A stretch of 64,000 nt of DNA. Source: Manis javanica (lineage: Eukaryota > Chordata > Mammalia > Pholidota > Manidae). This document shows, piece by piece, positions 39,401-54,400 of the stretch. The stretch lies in contig NC_133159.1 in assembly GCF_040802235.1 (NCBI RefSeq), forward strand, positions 75,008,501 to 75,072,500. The letters run 5' to 3'. A program made the translations under genes and the position numbers. The notes under the pieces were generated by a model, which was given only the letters and a program-made list of their open reading frames with translations, ran no database searches and had not been told where the DNA came from. Every line of letters starts with the position of its first letter. The first letter of the stretch is position 1.

Positions 39401-42400
39401 ACAAAATCTCTGGATATCCCAGGCATTTCATCACAGTTGGGGTTTGGGTTGAGGTAGAGAGGAACAAAGTAACTAGTTGGAAACAGAGGATATTAATTAA
39501 GAGGCCAGTGCTGAGGCTTTGTAAGTGTTAACGCAAGAGAAAACACACGTCTTAAGAGAACATTCTTGAATATTCTCCCCTGTTGCCATAGGACCCCATC
39601 CCAGAACAACAGTAAAATAAGGGCCAAAACAGGACTGTAGAAAGGCTGGAAGTGGGGGATGGCTCCCAGGCAACAGGGGCAAGGTTTTTTTCTGAAAGGG
39701 TAAGCATTCTTCTAGTTACTGGGTTGGGATAGTTGTTCCCAGAAAGCCAATTTATATAGAAGTAGCAGAAGTACACTCACACACATACAGTCTCATGCCC
39801 GGAAGGTCCTCACATACTTACAAAGCCCCGAGTATACTGATTCAGGCTATCAATTGCTGCAATCTTTGATAATTCTTCCTTTACATATATAGGAGGGGAT
39901 ATATCTGGAAGGCCTTGGCCAAGATTCACAACAGCGGGTTCTGCGGCCAACTTGGTAAATTCAGTCCTAAGATAAAAAAAATACTAGTACTATAATTACA
40001 AAGATCACTTTTTATACCTCATAGTCTTATTATAAAACTAAAAAATAAGACCTCCTTTAGCCTTATGGATTTAAAACAATAACGAGTTCCCAACAAAAAT
40101 TTCACCATTTATATGACTTTACCTAGTAATAAGATAATGAACTAATGAACTTCATGTTTCTTACAAATGTCAGTTCCGTGACAATCATGTATGTTTTTTC
40201 TTAACCATACTACCACTGAGAGGTTCTCTTATCAAACATTAGACTTTGATAGAGTCATTAGGAGTCATGAGAAATGTTCATGGATTAGAATGTAAATTTC
40301 ATGAAGGCCTCAACCAAATTTGCCCTTTTCTCTGCCCATCTCCAGTGGTTAGTGTACAGGGCTGGGCACATTTGCTGAATGAATTAATCAACATATGGAT
40401 TGTTAACTTACTCCCATTTCCATTTAATGGATGAATTAAAATTCATAGCTTTATTTACAGACTATAGATAATACTAAAAATCCTCACTAAGGATATAAAA
40501 ATGTGTGGGAAAAACCCTCACCAAATTACTGTTGTTTATTTTAAGGTACTCACCACACACTAGTACCAAGGCCTTCGATTCGTTTTGCATTTTTGAATTT
40601 CAAAGACATTTTCTGAAAGATATAAATAATGAAAGGTTTTTTAAATTTCTTAATAAAAATTTTAAAATGCCAGGAAATCATGGGTAACTCTTCTTTTTTT
40701 CCTACTGTTACCATGGAAAATGCAGTACCATAAAGAAAAATTCTAGAGTCTAATACAAAATGCTGAAGAGGAATTCATCTCCCACCTACTGCCCTAAGGG
40801 GTGCTTTTTCCTATGATCCTTAGATATGTATCTTCTCACATAAGAAAAAGATCTCATCCTAGTCTAAAAAATAAATCAATTCAAAAGCCTGAAATGTATT
40901 AAAGACAGCAATAATGATACTAAAATAGTGACTTAAAAAAATATCTTAACTCATGCCCTGAAAGTCACTTTAGGTAAGATGTACTAACAGTTTCACAAGT
41001 GTCTTGTATGGCATCTATACAAGGAAGCACTCAACAAATGGTTTGGAAACTACTCAATAAGGAATTCTAAATAATAATAATAATAGCTATCATTATCAAG
41101 CACTGAGTGTGTGCCAGGCAGTGTTCTAAATGTTTTACATGATTAACTCATTTAGTATTCACAGCAATCCTATGCAGTAGTTCTATTATTAACCATCATT
41201 TACATATGAGGAGAGGTTCAGAGAGGATGAAATCACAGAACTTCATATACATTTGCCCAAGTTTACAAAAGCTGGTGACATTTAAACCCAAACAGATGCA
41301 GCTCAGGATCTGAACCAAAGTAGTCTAACTCCTGAACACATACTCAGAACTATTTACATATACTGTCTTCTCTGTAACAAGACCTTACAAAAAAACATTA
41401 CTAGAATGCTGTCCCTTAAAAAAGTATTTAGACATTTAGATGAGGTCTATGTATATCAATCAAGCTATGGCTGTGATAGAAAATTATTAAAAGTTTCAAT
41501 TATAGTACAGCATACAATTTTTTAGTTCTTCAGATTCTAAAATTGAGTTTGTATTATCTCTCAAAAGCACTCAATTAGCTTTGAGCTCATTGTTAACAAG
41601 CTGATGGAAAAAAACAAAAAGTGATCGGCAGCATATTTGCAAAGATTTTCCTTATAGCATATTAAAGTAATTTTAATGCAATTTGGGAGGAAGATAGTGA
41701 TAACGGTTATTAAATAGACCATTGTTCTCATTCTATTCCTAAGAAAAATATCTTCTTTCTTTCATATTTTTCATGTTTGAAACTCCAGTGAAGTAAATCA
41801 CACACAAATTCTCCAGAGGTTAATGTGCCTTCCAGAACAGCAATATGATTAAGTACCTACCTGAGCATGATGCTATTCTAGAAGCTACAATCATAAAACT
41901 AAAATACCCCAAAATGATAGATAGAAAAAGATACTTAACAATTGTCCTTTGCCATCTCTGAAAAATGTTTAAAACTTAATGACTCATTCAGCATGGGACT
42001 ACCAACACCAAGGGCAGATTTCACACATAAAAATGTGAGCAGTCTGCTGCCAATTATTAAGACACAAAGTCCAGTTTTATTTAAAATATTTAGACGATTG
42101 AGGTCAAAATGCATTTTCAGATTTAATTTTCTTTAAAATCTGTGTTTGGAACAGCTTCTGCTCCTCCCCAACTCTATGCTTCAACCATTCTCATATTTCA
42201 AATATTCTATGTCTCTCTCACTTCTGTAGCTTCAAATGAGATCATTTCTCAACCGGGATGGTCTTTCCATGCTACTGTTTCTTAACCTCTTTTTCATCAC
42301 TGCCTTCATTTTAGACATTTTCTTCTAATCATCTTCCCTACTTTCCCAGTAAATAGTAAGGAATAAGATTTTGTCAGATAGGATTGATTGAGCTGTGCAT

Positions 42401-45400
42401 GGTCACCAAACACTGTAATAGCTAATGTTTATTTCACCTGTCAATCACCAATTTTTTCCTCTTTGGGAGCAATAATGCCCCGATGAGAATTCATGTTCTA
42501 TAGTCAGTCTAACCCCTGGGCTCCACCACCCTGTCCCTACAATCTGCTAACTCTTAGTCTGCCCTGTCACCTTCAGGTCTCAAGTTAGACCACAATTTCT
42601 CCAGGGCGCCCTCCCTGGCTCTTCCGGTCAAGGCTGGGTGCTCCTCCATGGGCACCTATTATATGGAGTACTTTGCAGCATTTATTACATAACTTTGTTA
42701 TTTTTCTGTTTACTTGTATGTATCCTTTCTTAGATTGTAAGCTCTATGAGGACTCTTTCTATCTTGTTTGCTAACTGACTGTATTAATCAAGTTTCTCCA
42801 GAGAAAAAGAACCAATAGGATGTACATACATATAGTGACTTATTTTAAGGAACTATCTCATGCGGTATGTGGGGGCTGGCAAGTTTGAAACCTTCAGAGC
42901 AGTCCAGCAGGCTGGAGATCCAAGGAAGAGTTGATGTTGCAGCTCAAGTCTGAAGACAGTCTGGAGGCCGAATTCCCTCTTCCTAGGGGAGCCTCAGTCT
43001 TTTTTCTCTTAAGGCTTGCAGCTGACTGGATCAGGCCCATTGTACTATGAAGGGAAATTTGCTTTACTTAAAAGTCTACTGATTTAAATGTTAATCTCAT
43101 CTGAAACATACCTTCACAGAGACATCTAGTGTTTGACCAAATATCTTGGTATCATGGCCTAGCCAAGCTGACACATAAAATCAACCATCACAGTGTCTAA
43201 CACATAGCACCATGTCTACTACATAGCAAGTTTTCAACAAATGTCTGATGAATAAATGAAAAAAACCCCACACATTAGGAGTGAGCTTATTTTGTCAGTT
43301 AGCCTTGATGGCTTCCAATCATGAGTTTGTTTCTTTTTTATGCTACGTATCCACTGAAGGTCAGCTGCTACTCTTTCCATGGCAGTCACTCTGACATAGG
43401 CTGATGAAATAGACTTTATCTGGAACACTGTCAGTTTCATGGAAGAGGGGAAAAATTATTAGTTTCTACTTAGATGTACACACATCACCTCTAATCTTAT
43501 GGGCAAAGCAATTCCATGGCTGAGCCTGAGACTGCAATGGCAAAAATGAAGTACAGAGGCATAATGAGATAGGTGCTTGTTATGGACTGAATTGTGTCCC
43601 CTAGTTCATATGTTGAAGTCATATGAATTTTAGATTTCATCTAGTACATGAGTGTATGACATTATTAAGAAATAGCTTAACGGCAGATGTAATTATTAAG
43701 GTTGTTAGTATGGGCCCTAGTCCAGTATTTCTGCTGTCCTTATAAAAAGGGGAAATGCAGAGACAGACTGGTACACAGCAAGACGCTACATGAAGATGAA
43801 GGCCAAGATCAAGGTGATGCCTCTACAAGTCAAGGAAGGCCACGGATTGCCTGCCAACTACAAGAAGCTATGAACAGATCCCTCCTCACATCCCTCAGAA
43901 GGAACCGACCCTGGCAACACCCTGATCTTGGACTTCTAGCCTCTAAAACTGTGAGATAACCCAGGTTGTTGTTTAAGCCACCCAGCAAATGGGGCTCTCT
44001 TACGGCAGCCCGAGGAAACTAATACAGTGGTGAAAATTTACAGGACGCCCTATAGTATCCAGAGACATCAAGATCCAGCAGTAGATGCAAATTCTCACTG
44101 TGTAAGAATTACTTTCTGGAGTAGATCTGGTATTAGGAAATTAAAATATACCTGGAATCCTGTGAGGAATTAAGTATGAGCCCCAGGTGTATAAGGGAAT
44201 ATCTACAGGGGCTGTATAATTTCTGGACCAGCTAACTACATGAGATGACCTTTTTTTCCAGGTAGATTACAGCCTCGCATACACACTGTACTGCTACATT
44301 ATAAACACAAACCTGCTAGTGAAATAATAAAGCAGCATCTTTTCATTGTTGTTGAGGCTTAAAAGTGCGATTCTACAGAATAACCACTAGGTGTCACTCT
44401 AGGCAGAGATGAGAGAAAGGTTAGAGTTAATTGTCTTTTAAAACGTTCACTGCAATGGTTTCGGAAAAAGGAAAGTTTGGAAAGAAGAAAAATAATTATT
44501 ACACATCATCCTAAGACCCTAGAATACTAAAGTTTCCATTTTACATATTTTGAGGACTCTGTAAGACCTGATTCATTCAGGTGGGATAGGACAGCTATAG
44601 AAAAAAGTTTTCCCAAATGGTGGGTTGAAGCTGGGGAAATCAAGGCTGTTAATATCTACGGGCTATGAGTCATGTGTAAAAATGACAGAGTGCAAGAAAA
44701 GGACAGAAACAGAAATAATAAAGCTAATAGTTGGACAGGTGAAGAAAATAATCAGACCTGAGAAGCAGATAGACTCAAATTATTTCAAGACTGGGCTGGA
44801 GCAGAAAGTGAGCATGTGCGTGGCAGCCTCCCCTTTAGGGTAGCGCTGGGATGCTGGAACAGCCAAAACGTCTACTATCTTTTAGATCTATGAACTAGGT
44901 ATTTCTATGTAGTTATAATCACTTGTAATTTTAAAAACATCTTTTGCCTTTTCTCTCAACAGAGTATCAGAATTTTCTTATATCATAAAATTTACCTTTT
45001 AATTAGTAGGTAGTATTTTAGGTTGTTTATGTAATCACACTTCATTCTTTCCCCTATTGTTTAGGCATTTGTTATTTCCACTGTTTTGCAATTATAGGTA
45101 GTATGTTTCTACTGTGCATTCAATTACATGGACTCTACTCTGTTTCCTTTAAAGTTTGATGTGGAAGGTGAGTACCCTATTGTAACACAAGTATTAATTA
45201 TTACAAGAAAGATGACAAATATTATCATTTGCCATCTAGTTCTATCTGAAATAACCAACAGTAATTTTTCATTCATTTTAATGAATACATAGAGAAAAGC
45301 CTGTATATAATTATATATATAGCATAAAATTTGATGTTCCAGCAACCATAGTGATGATACTTAGTATTATTTTCCTTCATTCCTTAGCATTTACACCACT

Positions 45401-48400
45401 TCTAAATGTCTTTTTTTGAATACAGCTCTATTTTTAAAAGAAACTTTGTATATCTTACCCTTTGGAAAGGTAATTTATTGACACATATCCAGTTTGAGAG
45501 CTGGCTAGAAATTTGTTTCCCAGCCTGACTAAAAAGAAACTTTGTTAAACTCTTTTCCAGCTTCTGAGAGTTAGAAACACAGTGCCTAGATGCCTCTGAT
45601 GCCCCAAAGCTATATTAATCAAATTTCTTACTTGCACTATCAGAACTCAATCTGAAACAGTTTAGGCAAAAAGGGTAATTTTTTTCAAAAGCTCATGTCC
45701 CTGTAAGAGGGACAGAGGGGCAACCAGGCTCAAGGGTAAGTGAAACCAGACCCCTGAACCTCACCAAGGTTCTGCTTCATCTGTTTGTACCCCATCGAAG
45801 TCTGCTTTTCTCCACATGAGATGAAACCGTCAGACCTCTCACTTCACCAGCATAGAGGGACTGAGAGCTGCTTTTTCTGGTTCCAATTTCAAAAACTCTA
45901 GGGAAGAGCTCTGAATGGCCTAGCCTTGGACAATGAACTGTGGCATTTCCCCAACAATTTAAAAAGTACTCTGTTAATATGGCTGTTAAGACTATGACAA
46001 AAAAGTATTAGTGAAAGAAGTGTAGAACAAGATCATGAAACATTTAGTGACACAGCTAAACAATGATGCCTTTTTTTTGTTTATGTCTTTTTAATGTGCT
46101 CACTACCCAATCAAAAAGTGGTATAGCCCTGACCCCACAATCCCAGCCCCTCCACATGTGTTCCTTGAGCTAGAACCTGTCAATGCCCTTATGTAAGAAA
46201 TTCCTTAAATAGACCAGCTTCTCCTGAAACATATGGCTGGAATGGGAAAAAGAGTGTTTTTAAGAAAAATAGGAGGAAATTCTGTTCTGAGGAGGAGGAG
46301 GGGTCTTAGGCCACAGCAGTCCACGCAAGTCCAACTAAATGGACAAGTTGACAGGGAAAGTGGTGTAGACACTGGGCCTCTACAGCAGACAGGTTTGTTC
46401 CCATCTGTCATATATGGCATCACTCTGTGTAACTACTTGCCCCTTCTCTTCAGGAGAAGTGACTTTGAGAGTGGCCATGCGATTTGCTCTGGTCAATGGA
46501 ATGGGAGTAAATGTTACTTATACAACATCCAGGAGAAGCTTTAAACACTATTGCATGGTTTGCTTGGCCTCTTGCTCTCTACTATGAGAAGAGCGAGATA
46601 GAGGCTACTCCTTTAGCTTCAGTCCTGGAATGCAAAGACACAGTGGAGTCGCAACCTGGAGCAGAGCCACTGCTGACCTGTAGCCAACATAAGAGCAAGA
46701 ACGAAATGTTTACTGATACGAGAAGATCTTGTGGGTTTGGTTACTCAGCAAAATTGACTGATATAAGAGCCTTTGCAATTGCTGTGCAGCCTGCCTGGAA
46801 TGAATGCCTTTCCCATACATCTTCACATGGCTGGCTCTGTCTGTCATTCTACTCAATATGATTTCCTATCGCAGCCTGCTTCACCTTTCCTTTATTTCCT
46901 TAGATAAATGTTGGAGCAGCAATGGCTGCTTCCTCCCCCTGAACATGGGTGTGTAGCAAACAAACTTGGTGGGTGTTTGTGGTGGGGCCTCATGGTGCCT
47001 GGGAGGAAGTAAGAATGAGATTTTCCCTATTGTATACATGAATACTGCATGATTATATTAACACCCACATATTCAAATACAATTTCCTCATAGAGGACTT
47101 CCAAAACAACATGCCCTAACATTACTTATCCCCTAGTACTGCCAAGAATGTTAGCACATTTCTCTATTTAATTTTCTTAGAACATTATCACTATTCGAAA
47201 TTATTCATTTTTACTTAATCCTCTCTCTCACTGAAATGAAAACCTCAGAAAGCAAGGACTTGTCTTGTTCAGTGCTGTATCTCCAGTATCTAAAATGGTG
47301 TATGGCAGTCTGTGTTCAAAAGTGTTTTCTGAACACATTAATGAGATCCTATCTCTTTTAATTATCCCCATTCTGCATTTCTCCAATGGCACACTCTTAA
47401 CGATCACTTGTGGTGCCCCAGCGTTAGGTACTTGAGACACAAATTAGCTACCACCCTGCTCTAAAGTTTCAGTGATTCTCCTGAAATTGTGGAATATAAT
47501 TGAAATTCCAGCCCGGCACTCAAGGCCCTCAATCTATTTCCAACCTTGTCTCCCAACATACCGTCCCCTCACACACAGTCAGTCATTCAGGAACATTGAA
47601 CCACTTGCCATCCTCTAATTGCATTAGTTTGTTTCTGTTTCCCATGCTTTTATTCAAGTTCTTCCCTCTGATATGATCTTCATAATCACATCAAGCTCAG
47701 AAATGACCTCCCCCCAAATATCCACATCCTAATCCCTGGAACCTGTGACTGTTACTTTGTATGGCAATATATGTCCTTATATCCTTGCAGGTGTGATTAA
47801 AGGTCCTGAGATGAGGAGATAACTTTTGGATTATCCAGGTGGCCCCTAAATGTAATCACAGATATCCTTGTAAGACAGAGGGAGAGGAAGCTTATACACA
47901 CGCAGGGAAGGCCAGGTGGAGACTGAGCAGACACAGACTTGAAGATGCTGGCCTTGAAGATTAGATGATATGACCAAGAGCCAAGGGCTATTAGCAGCCG
48001 CCAGAAGCTGGAAGGGAGAAGGAACGGATAATCCCCAGGGCCTCTGGAGGGAGTGTGGCCCTGCTGACACCTTCATTTTGGCCAGTGAAACTGATTTCTG
48101 GATTCTGGCCTCTAGAACTGTGAGAAAATAAATGTCTGCTGTATTAGGCCATCAAGTTTGTGGTATTTCTTACAGCAGCCCCAGGCCACGATGTAAAACA
48201 CAATCTCTCTGACAAGACATATCTTAGATTGAAAGTCTGAGGAATGTTTTCAGATTCCCAGCTATAACTAATCTTTTCTTCCTCCATTCTTCCCTAGATC
48301 TCTCTCCTACTTACCACAATTTATATGTGCACCTATCTGTTTTCACATTTTCTTTTAGTAACTGAATTTGTCTCACTTCTTATATTTTTCAGATTACCTA

Positions 48401-51400
48401 GAAAACATACAGTATAGTGATTAAAGACATTCAGTGTGACGAAAGAAAATTACTAGATCCTTCCAAGCCTACATTTGCTTATCAGTAAATTGGAGATCAA
48501 AACAGTACTTATAATATAGGACAGTTATGAGGATTAAATGAGATCTCATGTAGAGTACTTAGTGCACTGGCACATGGTAAACACTAAAAAATGCTTATTA
48601 TTATTGCTTGGCTTAAAAAAAACCTATAAAATCTATTATGATTTTGTAGGAAACCAGAATATACCACCCCAAAATATGCCACTTGCACCTAAGGGCCATT
48701 TTGAGCTAAAGTCAACTGAGAAAAAGCAAACACAAGAAAAAACTCTGTGTCCTCCCCAGGCCCACCAGCTCAGGCAGGAGGATTCTCAACCAGCTGAGAG
48801 AGCAGCAGAGGAATCTGCATAACAAACCTTATTAAAACTACCTTAATCTTCCATGCCTACATCCCTTTTCCTTTGTCTTGTCACTTCTCTGCAGATTTAC
48901 TGTTCTTTGTTAAAATGCCATATAAGCCCAAGTTCTAACCACCCCTTTTGAGTTACTTATCACTGTATATGCACAATGCACATGTTAATAAACTGTTCAT
49001 TTTACTATTGTTACTCTATTTTTGTCAGTCAAATTTGCAAGGCTTCAGCCAGAAAACCTAGGAGGGTAGAGGAGAAGTTTTTTTCCTCCCCTTGAATATC
49101 ATTCAGTGGACTCAAATATCTCTTAAATTATTGCCAAGTGAGCCACAGAACTGGTGAAGGTATTTACAAACACATATCTTTCAATACTTTTACTTAGAAA
49201 ATATAAAGAACTACAACTCAGTAAGAGGACAAATAATCCAGTTAAAAATAGGCAAATGATTTGACAGCCACTTAACAGAAGATATAAGACTGGCCAAAAA
49301 GCACATAAAGATGCTCAACATCATTAGTCATCAGGGAAATGCAAATTAAAACCAGAACGAGGCAGCACTAGATATTCATCAGAATGGCTAAAGTTGTAAA
49401 TGCTGAGTGTCAGCAAGGATGTGGGCAGCTGGGACTCTCATACAACCCTGATGGGAATGTAAAATGGTACAACCATTTTGGAAAACTGCTTAGTAGTTAC
49501 TTAAAAATTAAACGTAAATTTACCACTCAAGTCAACCATTCCACTATTAGGTATTTACCCAAGAGAAATGAAAACATATGTCTACACAATGGCTTGCACA
49601 CAAGACTTTATAATGTTTGAGACAGGCCACCCAAGGATTACAGGGTTACTCTTCTAATGCTACAGTTTTTCAAAAAGTCCAAGAGCCTTGGTTAAACCAT
49701 TAAAACCACCAACCATGAGCCTGGTCCAATAAACAGTCCCAGAGAAAAGTAATACCTGCACAGAAGCAGCCAGAAGTGACCAAGCATTACCTTTGCCTCA
49801 TTTTAATAGTAATTTCTCTGCCCCAGGGTTGGAGTTTTCCACCATTTTTGAACATGAGATGTATTTGTAACATAGTAGAACAGAGCATGTATGCAGAAAC
49901 CCCACCTCAACATGAAACCTAAGACCTCCCACTTGAACACATGCATGAGTTTCCAGCTTAAAAACTTCCCACATTAACCCCTCAGAGAGGCAGAGCTTTG
50001 GAAATTATTCCCGTCTCCTTTACTTGTAAGTAAAATAAAGTTTTTCTTCCAACAACTCTTGGTGTGTTCTGGCTCAAACATGCCAATGGTGACCTCAGTG
50101 TGTTCAGTAACAGTAATAGCTTTATTCATAATAGTAAGAAACTGGAAACAATCCAAAAGTCTATCAATAGGTGAATGGAAACTAATGATGGTATATCCAT
50201 ACAATGGGATACTACTCAGCAAAGAAAAGGGAAGGAACTACTAATACATCACAACATGGGTGAATTTTAAAATCATGTGAAAGGAGTATATACTACAAAA
50301 TCCCATTTACATAAAACAGCAATTTTTTAAAAAGCAAACTATAGAGATAAAGAGCAAATGAACAAGAGAAAGACTGCAAAGGAGCATGAAGAATCTTTTT
50401 TTTTTCTTTTTGGTATCATTAAAATACAATTACATGAGCAACATTGTGGTTACTAGATTCCCCCCATTATCAAGTCCCCACCACACACCCCATTACAGTC
50501 ACTGTCCATCAGCATAGTAAGATGCTAGTCACTACTTGTCTTCTCTGTGCTATATTGCCTTCCTGTGCCCCCTGCTACATTATGTGTGCTCATCATAAGA
50601 GCATGAAGAATCTTTTAGGGGTGATGAGAATGTTCTGTATGTTGATTGTAGCAGTGGTTTCATGGTACACAGATTTTTAAATAACCATTGAGCTTTATGC
50701 ACTAAATGGATGCAATTTATTGTTAACTTGATAATGCTAATTTTAAAAAGCTGCCAAGGTAATTTTTAAGAAAAAATAAGGATACTCTTCCTATACAATC
50801 CAGCAATCAGTTTCTTTGATAATTACCCAAAGAAGTTGAGAAATTAGACCCATATAAAATCTTGTACATGGATGTTTATAGCAGCTTTATTCATAACTGC
50901 TACAACTTAGAAGCAACAGTGCATGAAATCCCTCAGTACATGAGTGGATAAATGTACTGTGGTACAAAGACAATGAAATATTATTCAGTACTAAAAAGAA
51001 ATGAGCTACCAATTAAAGAAATGACATGGGGGAACCTTATTCCCCATGAAGGCCAAGGCAGACTCATGGACACGGTAAAGAGATTAGTGGTTTATACAGT
51101 AAAGAGATCAGAGCTTGTGGGGGAAGGAGGGATGAACAGGTAGAAGACAAATTTTAGGACAGTGAAATTATTTTGTATGGTACTACATATATATATAGGT
51201 GGATTCATGTCATTATATATTTGTCAAAACCCATAGGTATACAACACTAAGGATGAACCCTCATGTAGACTAAAGGTGACAATGATTATGTCAAGGTAGG
51301 TTCATTGGGTACAACACATGTACCCTGTGGTGGTAGATATTGATAATAGGCGAGGATATGCATGTGGGGGGCTGGGGATATATGGGAATTCTCTCATTTT

Positions 51401-54400
51401 TGCTCAAGTTTGCTCTGAACTTAAATACAAAAAAAAAAAAAATAAAGTCTTAATTTTTTAAAATGTTAATTAAAAAAACAAAAGCTTTCAGTATTCTGAA
51501 ATCATGTCCTCTTTCTCTCTTTGCTCCTCAATCAAACAGATTTTATCTCACAAATGTTAGATGTTTTCCAAGGCAGCACTACACGACACATTAAAAAAAA
51601 ACAAACCCCAAAAGCCTAACAGATTAATTACACTCTTTTGCCACTAGGTGGCACAGGAAAACGACAGAATGCTCCTGGAATGGCAGAAGAACTGAGTAAA
51701 ACAAAGCGGAAATGCCAAGTAGGGACAGCTGACTTCAGATACTCATGGCGAAAACCCAGTTACATAAAAATCCATTTTGTAACTGAAAGGCACACAGATT
51801 TAGCTGGAACTTTTAAGCAACATATATTAGTTGTTTTAACAATTACTTGTGCTGATATATTGTAGCTATTAGATATTTGCTGACTAAACAAGTGAGTGAA
51901 AGGTTAGGAATTTGGATCCCCTCCTAAGAGATAATAGATTGGAGAAAAAATTTCGTACTTCAAATGGAAAACTATGCAGTGGTTACCACACACCCTTGCA
52001 GGACTGATTCTAGCAGGGCTGGAACTGGTCTCTGAGGTACTTTGCATTTTATAGATTGAAGGTAACTGACAGGCATGCGAACTCTGGTTCAGGAGTTTTG
52101 ACTGACCTTCACCTTATTGAAAAACTGGTTTTGCCTTCATTTGCAATTCAATTTATTATATTTAACTTTGTACTTTTCAGCTTTTCCTTTCAACTGGTTG
52201 TCACCTGCTTTATCATACTGTATTGAATAAAATAAAAATCTTTAACATACGTTCATTTTTATATTTATATGAGTCATGACTTCGCCTTTTTCTGAAAATT
52301 ATCTTTTAGCAATACCTCTAGAGAAACAAGCTTATTGGAAACAACGGTTTCTCTAAACCTGAGAATTGACAGAAAAGGTAAAAATACAGAGCTGGAATAC
52401 CAGGAAATGGACTCAGGTCAAGGGAAAAAAGCCTGATTTATTTTCTTTGAAAACTGGGTTCCAGCAAAGTTCTTGTGTGAGTTTATTCCCCACACCTACA
52501 TTCACAGCCCTTCTGCTCGTCTAGATTACATAATCCCATCCCTCCCCTAAACCCTCACACTTATCTGATTGAATTAGGGAAGGACAGAGTCAGGCTAAAC
52601 CAACAACTCTTGGAAATTTGGATTTGAGGCTGAGAGACAGGGAGTTTCTGCTGGGCACTTGTAAGAGGAAGAGATGCAAAGCTTGGTCTGGGACAAGACT
52701 GTGCACAGTCACTCACTGGTTTGCAAAGCTCTCAAATTAAAATCTCCAAAATTTGTTTAATACAAAAGGCTTTCAAGCTAGATAGATCTTACTTGGAAAT
52801 TAAACATTAAAACTTCTAGTTGTGTGGCAGTAGGCAGTAGGCCTTCTCTGAAACTCAGTTTCCTCATTTGTTAATAAGAAAAGGGAATGTCTGCCCTATA
52901 CAATTTCTATGAAGATTAAGTGAGTTAAATCCACAGTGGAAAAGCACTTTTTGGTACACATAATACACTCAAAAACTAGTGCTCAATCAGAAAGTGGAAG
53001 AGATTCTCTTAGCTACAAATAGGATGAATAACTTTACACAAAAGGGGGTAAAGAGATGATAATTATGGTATGGACTAACTGTATAACAATGTTTTCACAT
53101 CAAAAAAGAGGGCTGTGATTTCTTTCAGGAAGGACAGATTTAAGGAGAAGGAAAACTTTTTGTCTCAGTTGCTGTTTTAAAATAAAGGTTTTGTGCTTAT
53201 GTGATGGGCATGTAAATTTTAGAAGTCTCTTTTTACAAAAAAAAATTATTTTTAAAAAGTTTTAGGTTCACAGCAAAATTGAGCAGCAAGTACAGAGCCC
53301 CCTTGTCACCCCCACAAACTTCCCCACCAACATCAGTTGAGCAAGTGGCACATTTGTTACAACCAATGAACCAACACTGAGACATAATCACCCAGGGCCC
53401 ATTGTTTACGTTAAGAGTCCATTCTTGGGGTTCTGACTAATGTGTGACATGTATCCACCATTATACTATCATTCAGAATAGCTTCCCTGAGAAGCCCCAT
53501 TTAAGGCTATTTTGAGGCTAAGCAAAGAATATTAATGGAAGAAGAGTAGAAAACCAATGGGCTACCAATTATACTTCCATGATAATAACGATGGTGTATA
53601 TGAGGATTTTCTAGTGCACACTGGCTGATGGCAAGTAGCCTCACTGCGTCTGGTGAATCTTTCTTGATTTGGACTTGTCACTACTACTTTTGACAACACT
53701 AATCAATCTACTTTTTTCATTTGTCCAAGAGCAGGAAGAATACTTATTTATCTGTGTGGCTATGTTAACTGCAAAGACTGGTGAACTGTAGAGACTTTTC
53801 TGATGCGGTTGTTAATGATGGAAAGGGTTGAATTCTATCACAGATAATCTGCAAGGTTGAATAGTGCACTGTCGGTCATTCTTACCTGGGATATGCAACA
53901 GAATCAGAAAGATTTTTCAAAATATATTTTGGCCTTAGAGAATCAGATTCTCTCAGGATGCTTCTTGATCTGTGCACTGCAGCACACCTCTGCAGAGGAT
54001 GATTCAGCACCCGATCACCCTTAGCTGAGGACCATAGTGCTATCTGACCTCTCTGGCGGCCACACCGACTTCTTCGGCTTCGACCGACCTCACCACACGG
54101 AGGAAGGCCTGAACTGAGATAGTCGTGGAGGTCGTAAAGAGGAGAGGGAGGACTTAAGACATTTATGATATAGAAATCACAGTATTTACACATAGAAGAA
54201 GAAGTTGATGAGGGTTTTTATGAAAGTTTCAAACCTATGTAAAAGTTGAGAGATTAGAATTGGGTTGAACAATATGAAACTGCCAACATTCATCTATTTT
54301 TGACCTACAAAAATGACCATTTCATGTGATTCCACCTAATATAAGACACTTATATACACAACAAGATTTTACTTCATTTACTGCTCCTTTCCTCCTTTAC

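Larger units (their letters stand above)
49170..50760 (+). mobile_element. Old L1 ORF2 3' region, twice interrupted
   Basis: GGGAAATGCAAATTAAAACC, AATGGCTAAAGTTGTAAATG, AACCATTTTGGAAAACTGCT read as sense L1 ORF2. The element is broken by an LTR (49618-50112) and by a younger antisense L1 tail (50396-50598), and resumes after each. Confidence 0.85.

Noticed and set aside
53882..54193. 103-codon minus-strand frame over the alternative exon
   Set aside because: It reads through the acceptor and joins neither neighbouring exon in frame; I treat the segment as a non-coding or stop-containing exon. A faint resemblance of its end to the KYAT3 presequence was dropped once the real targeting exon was found at 55344-55443.
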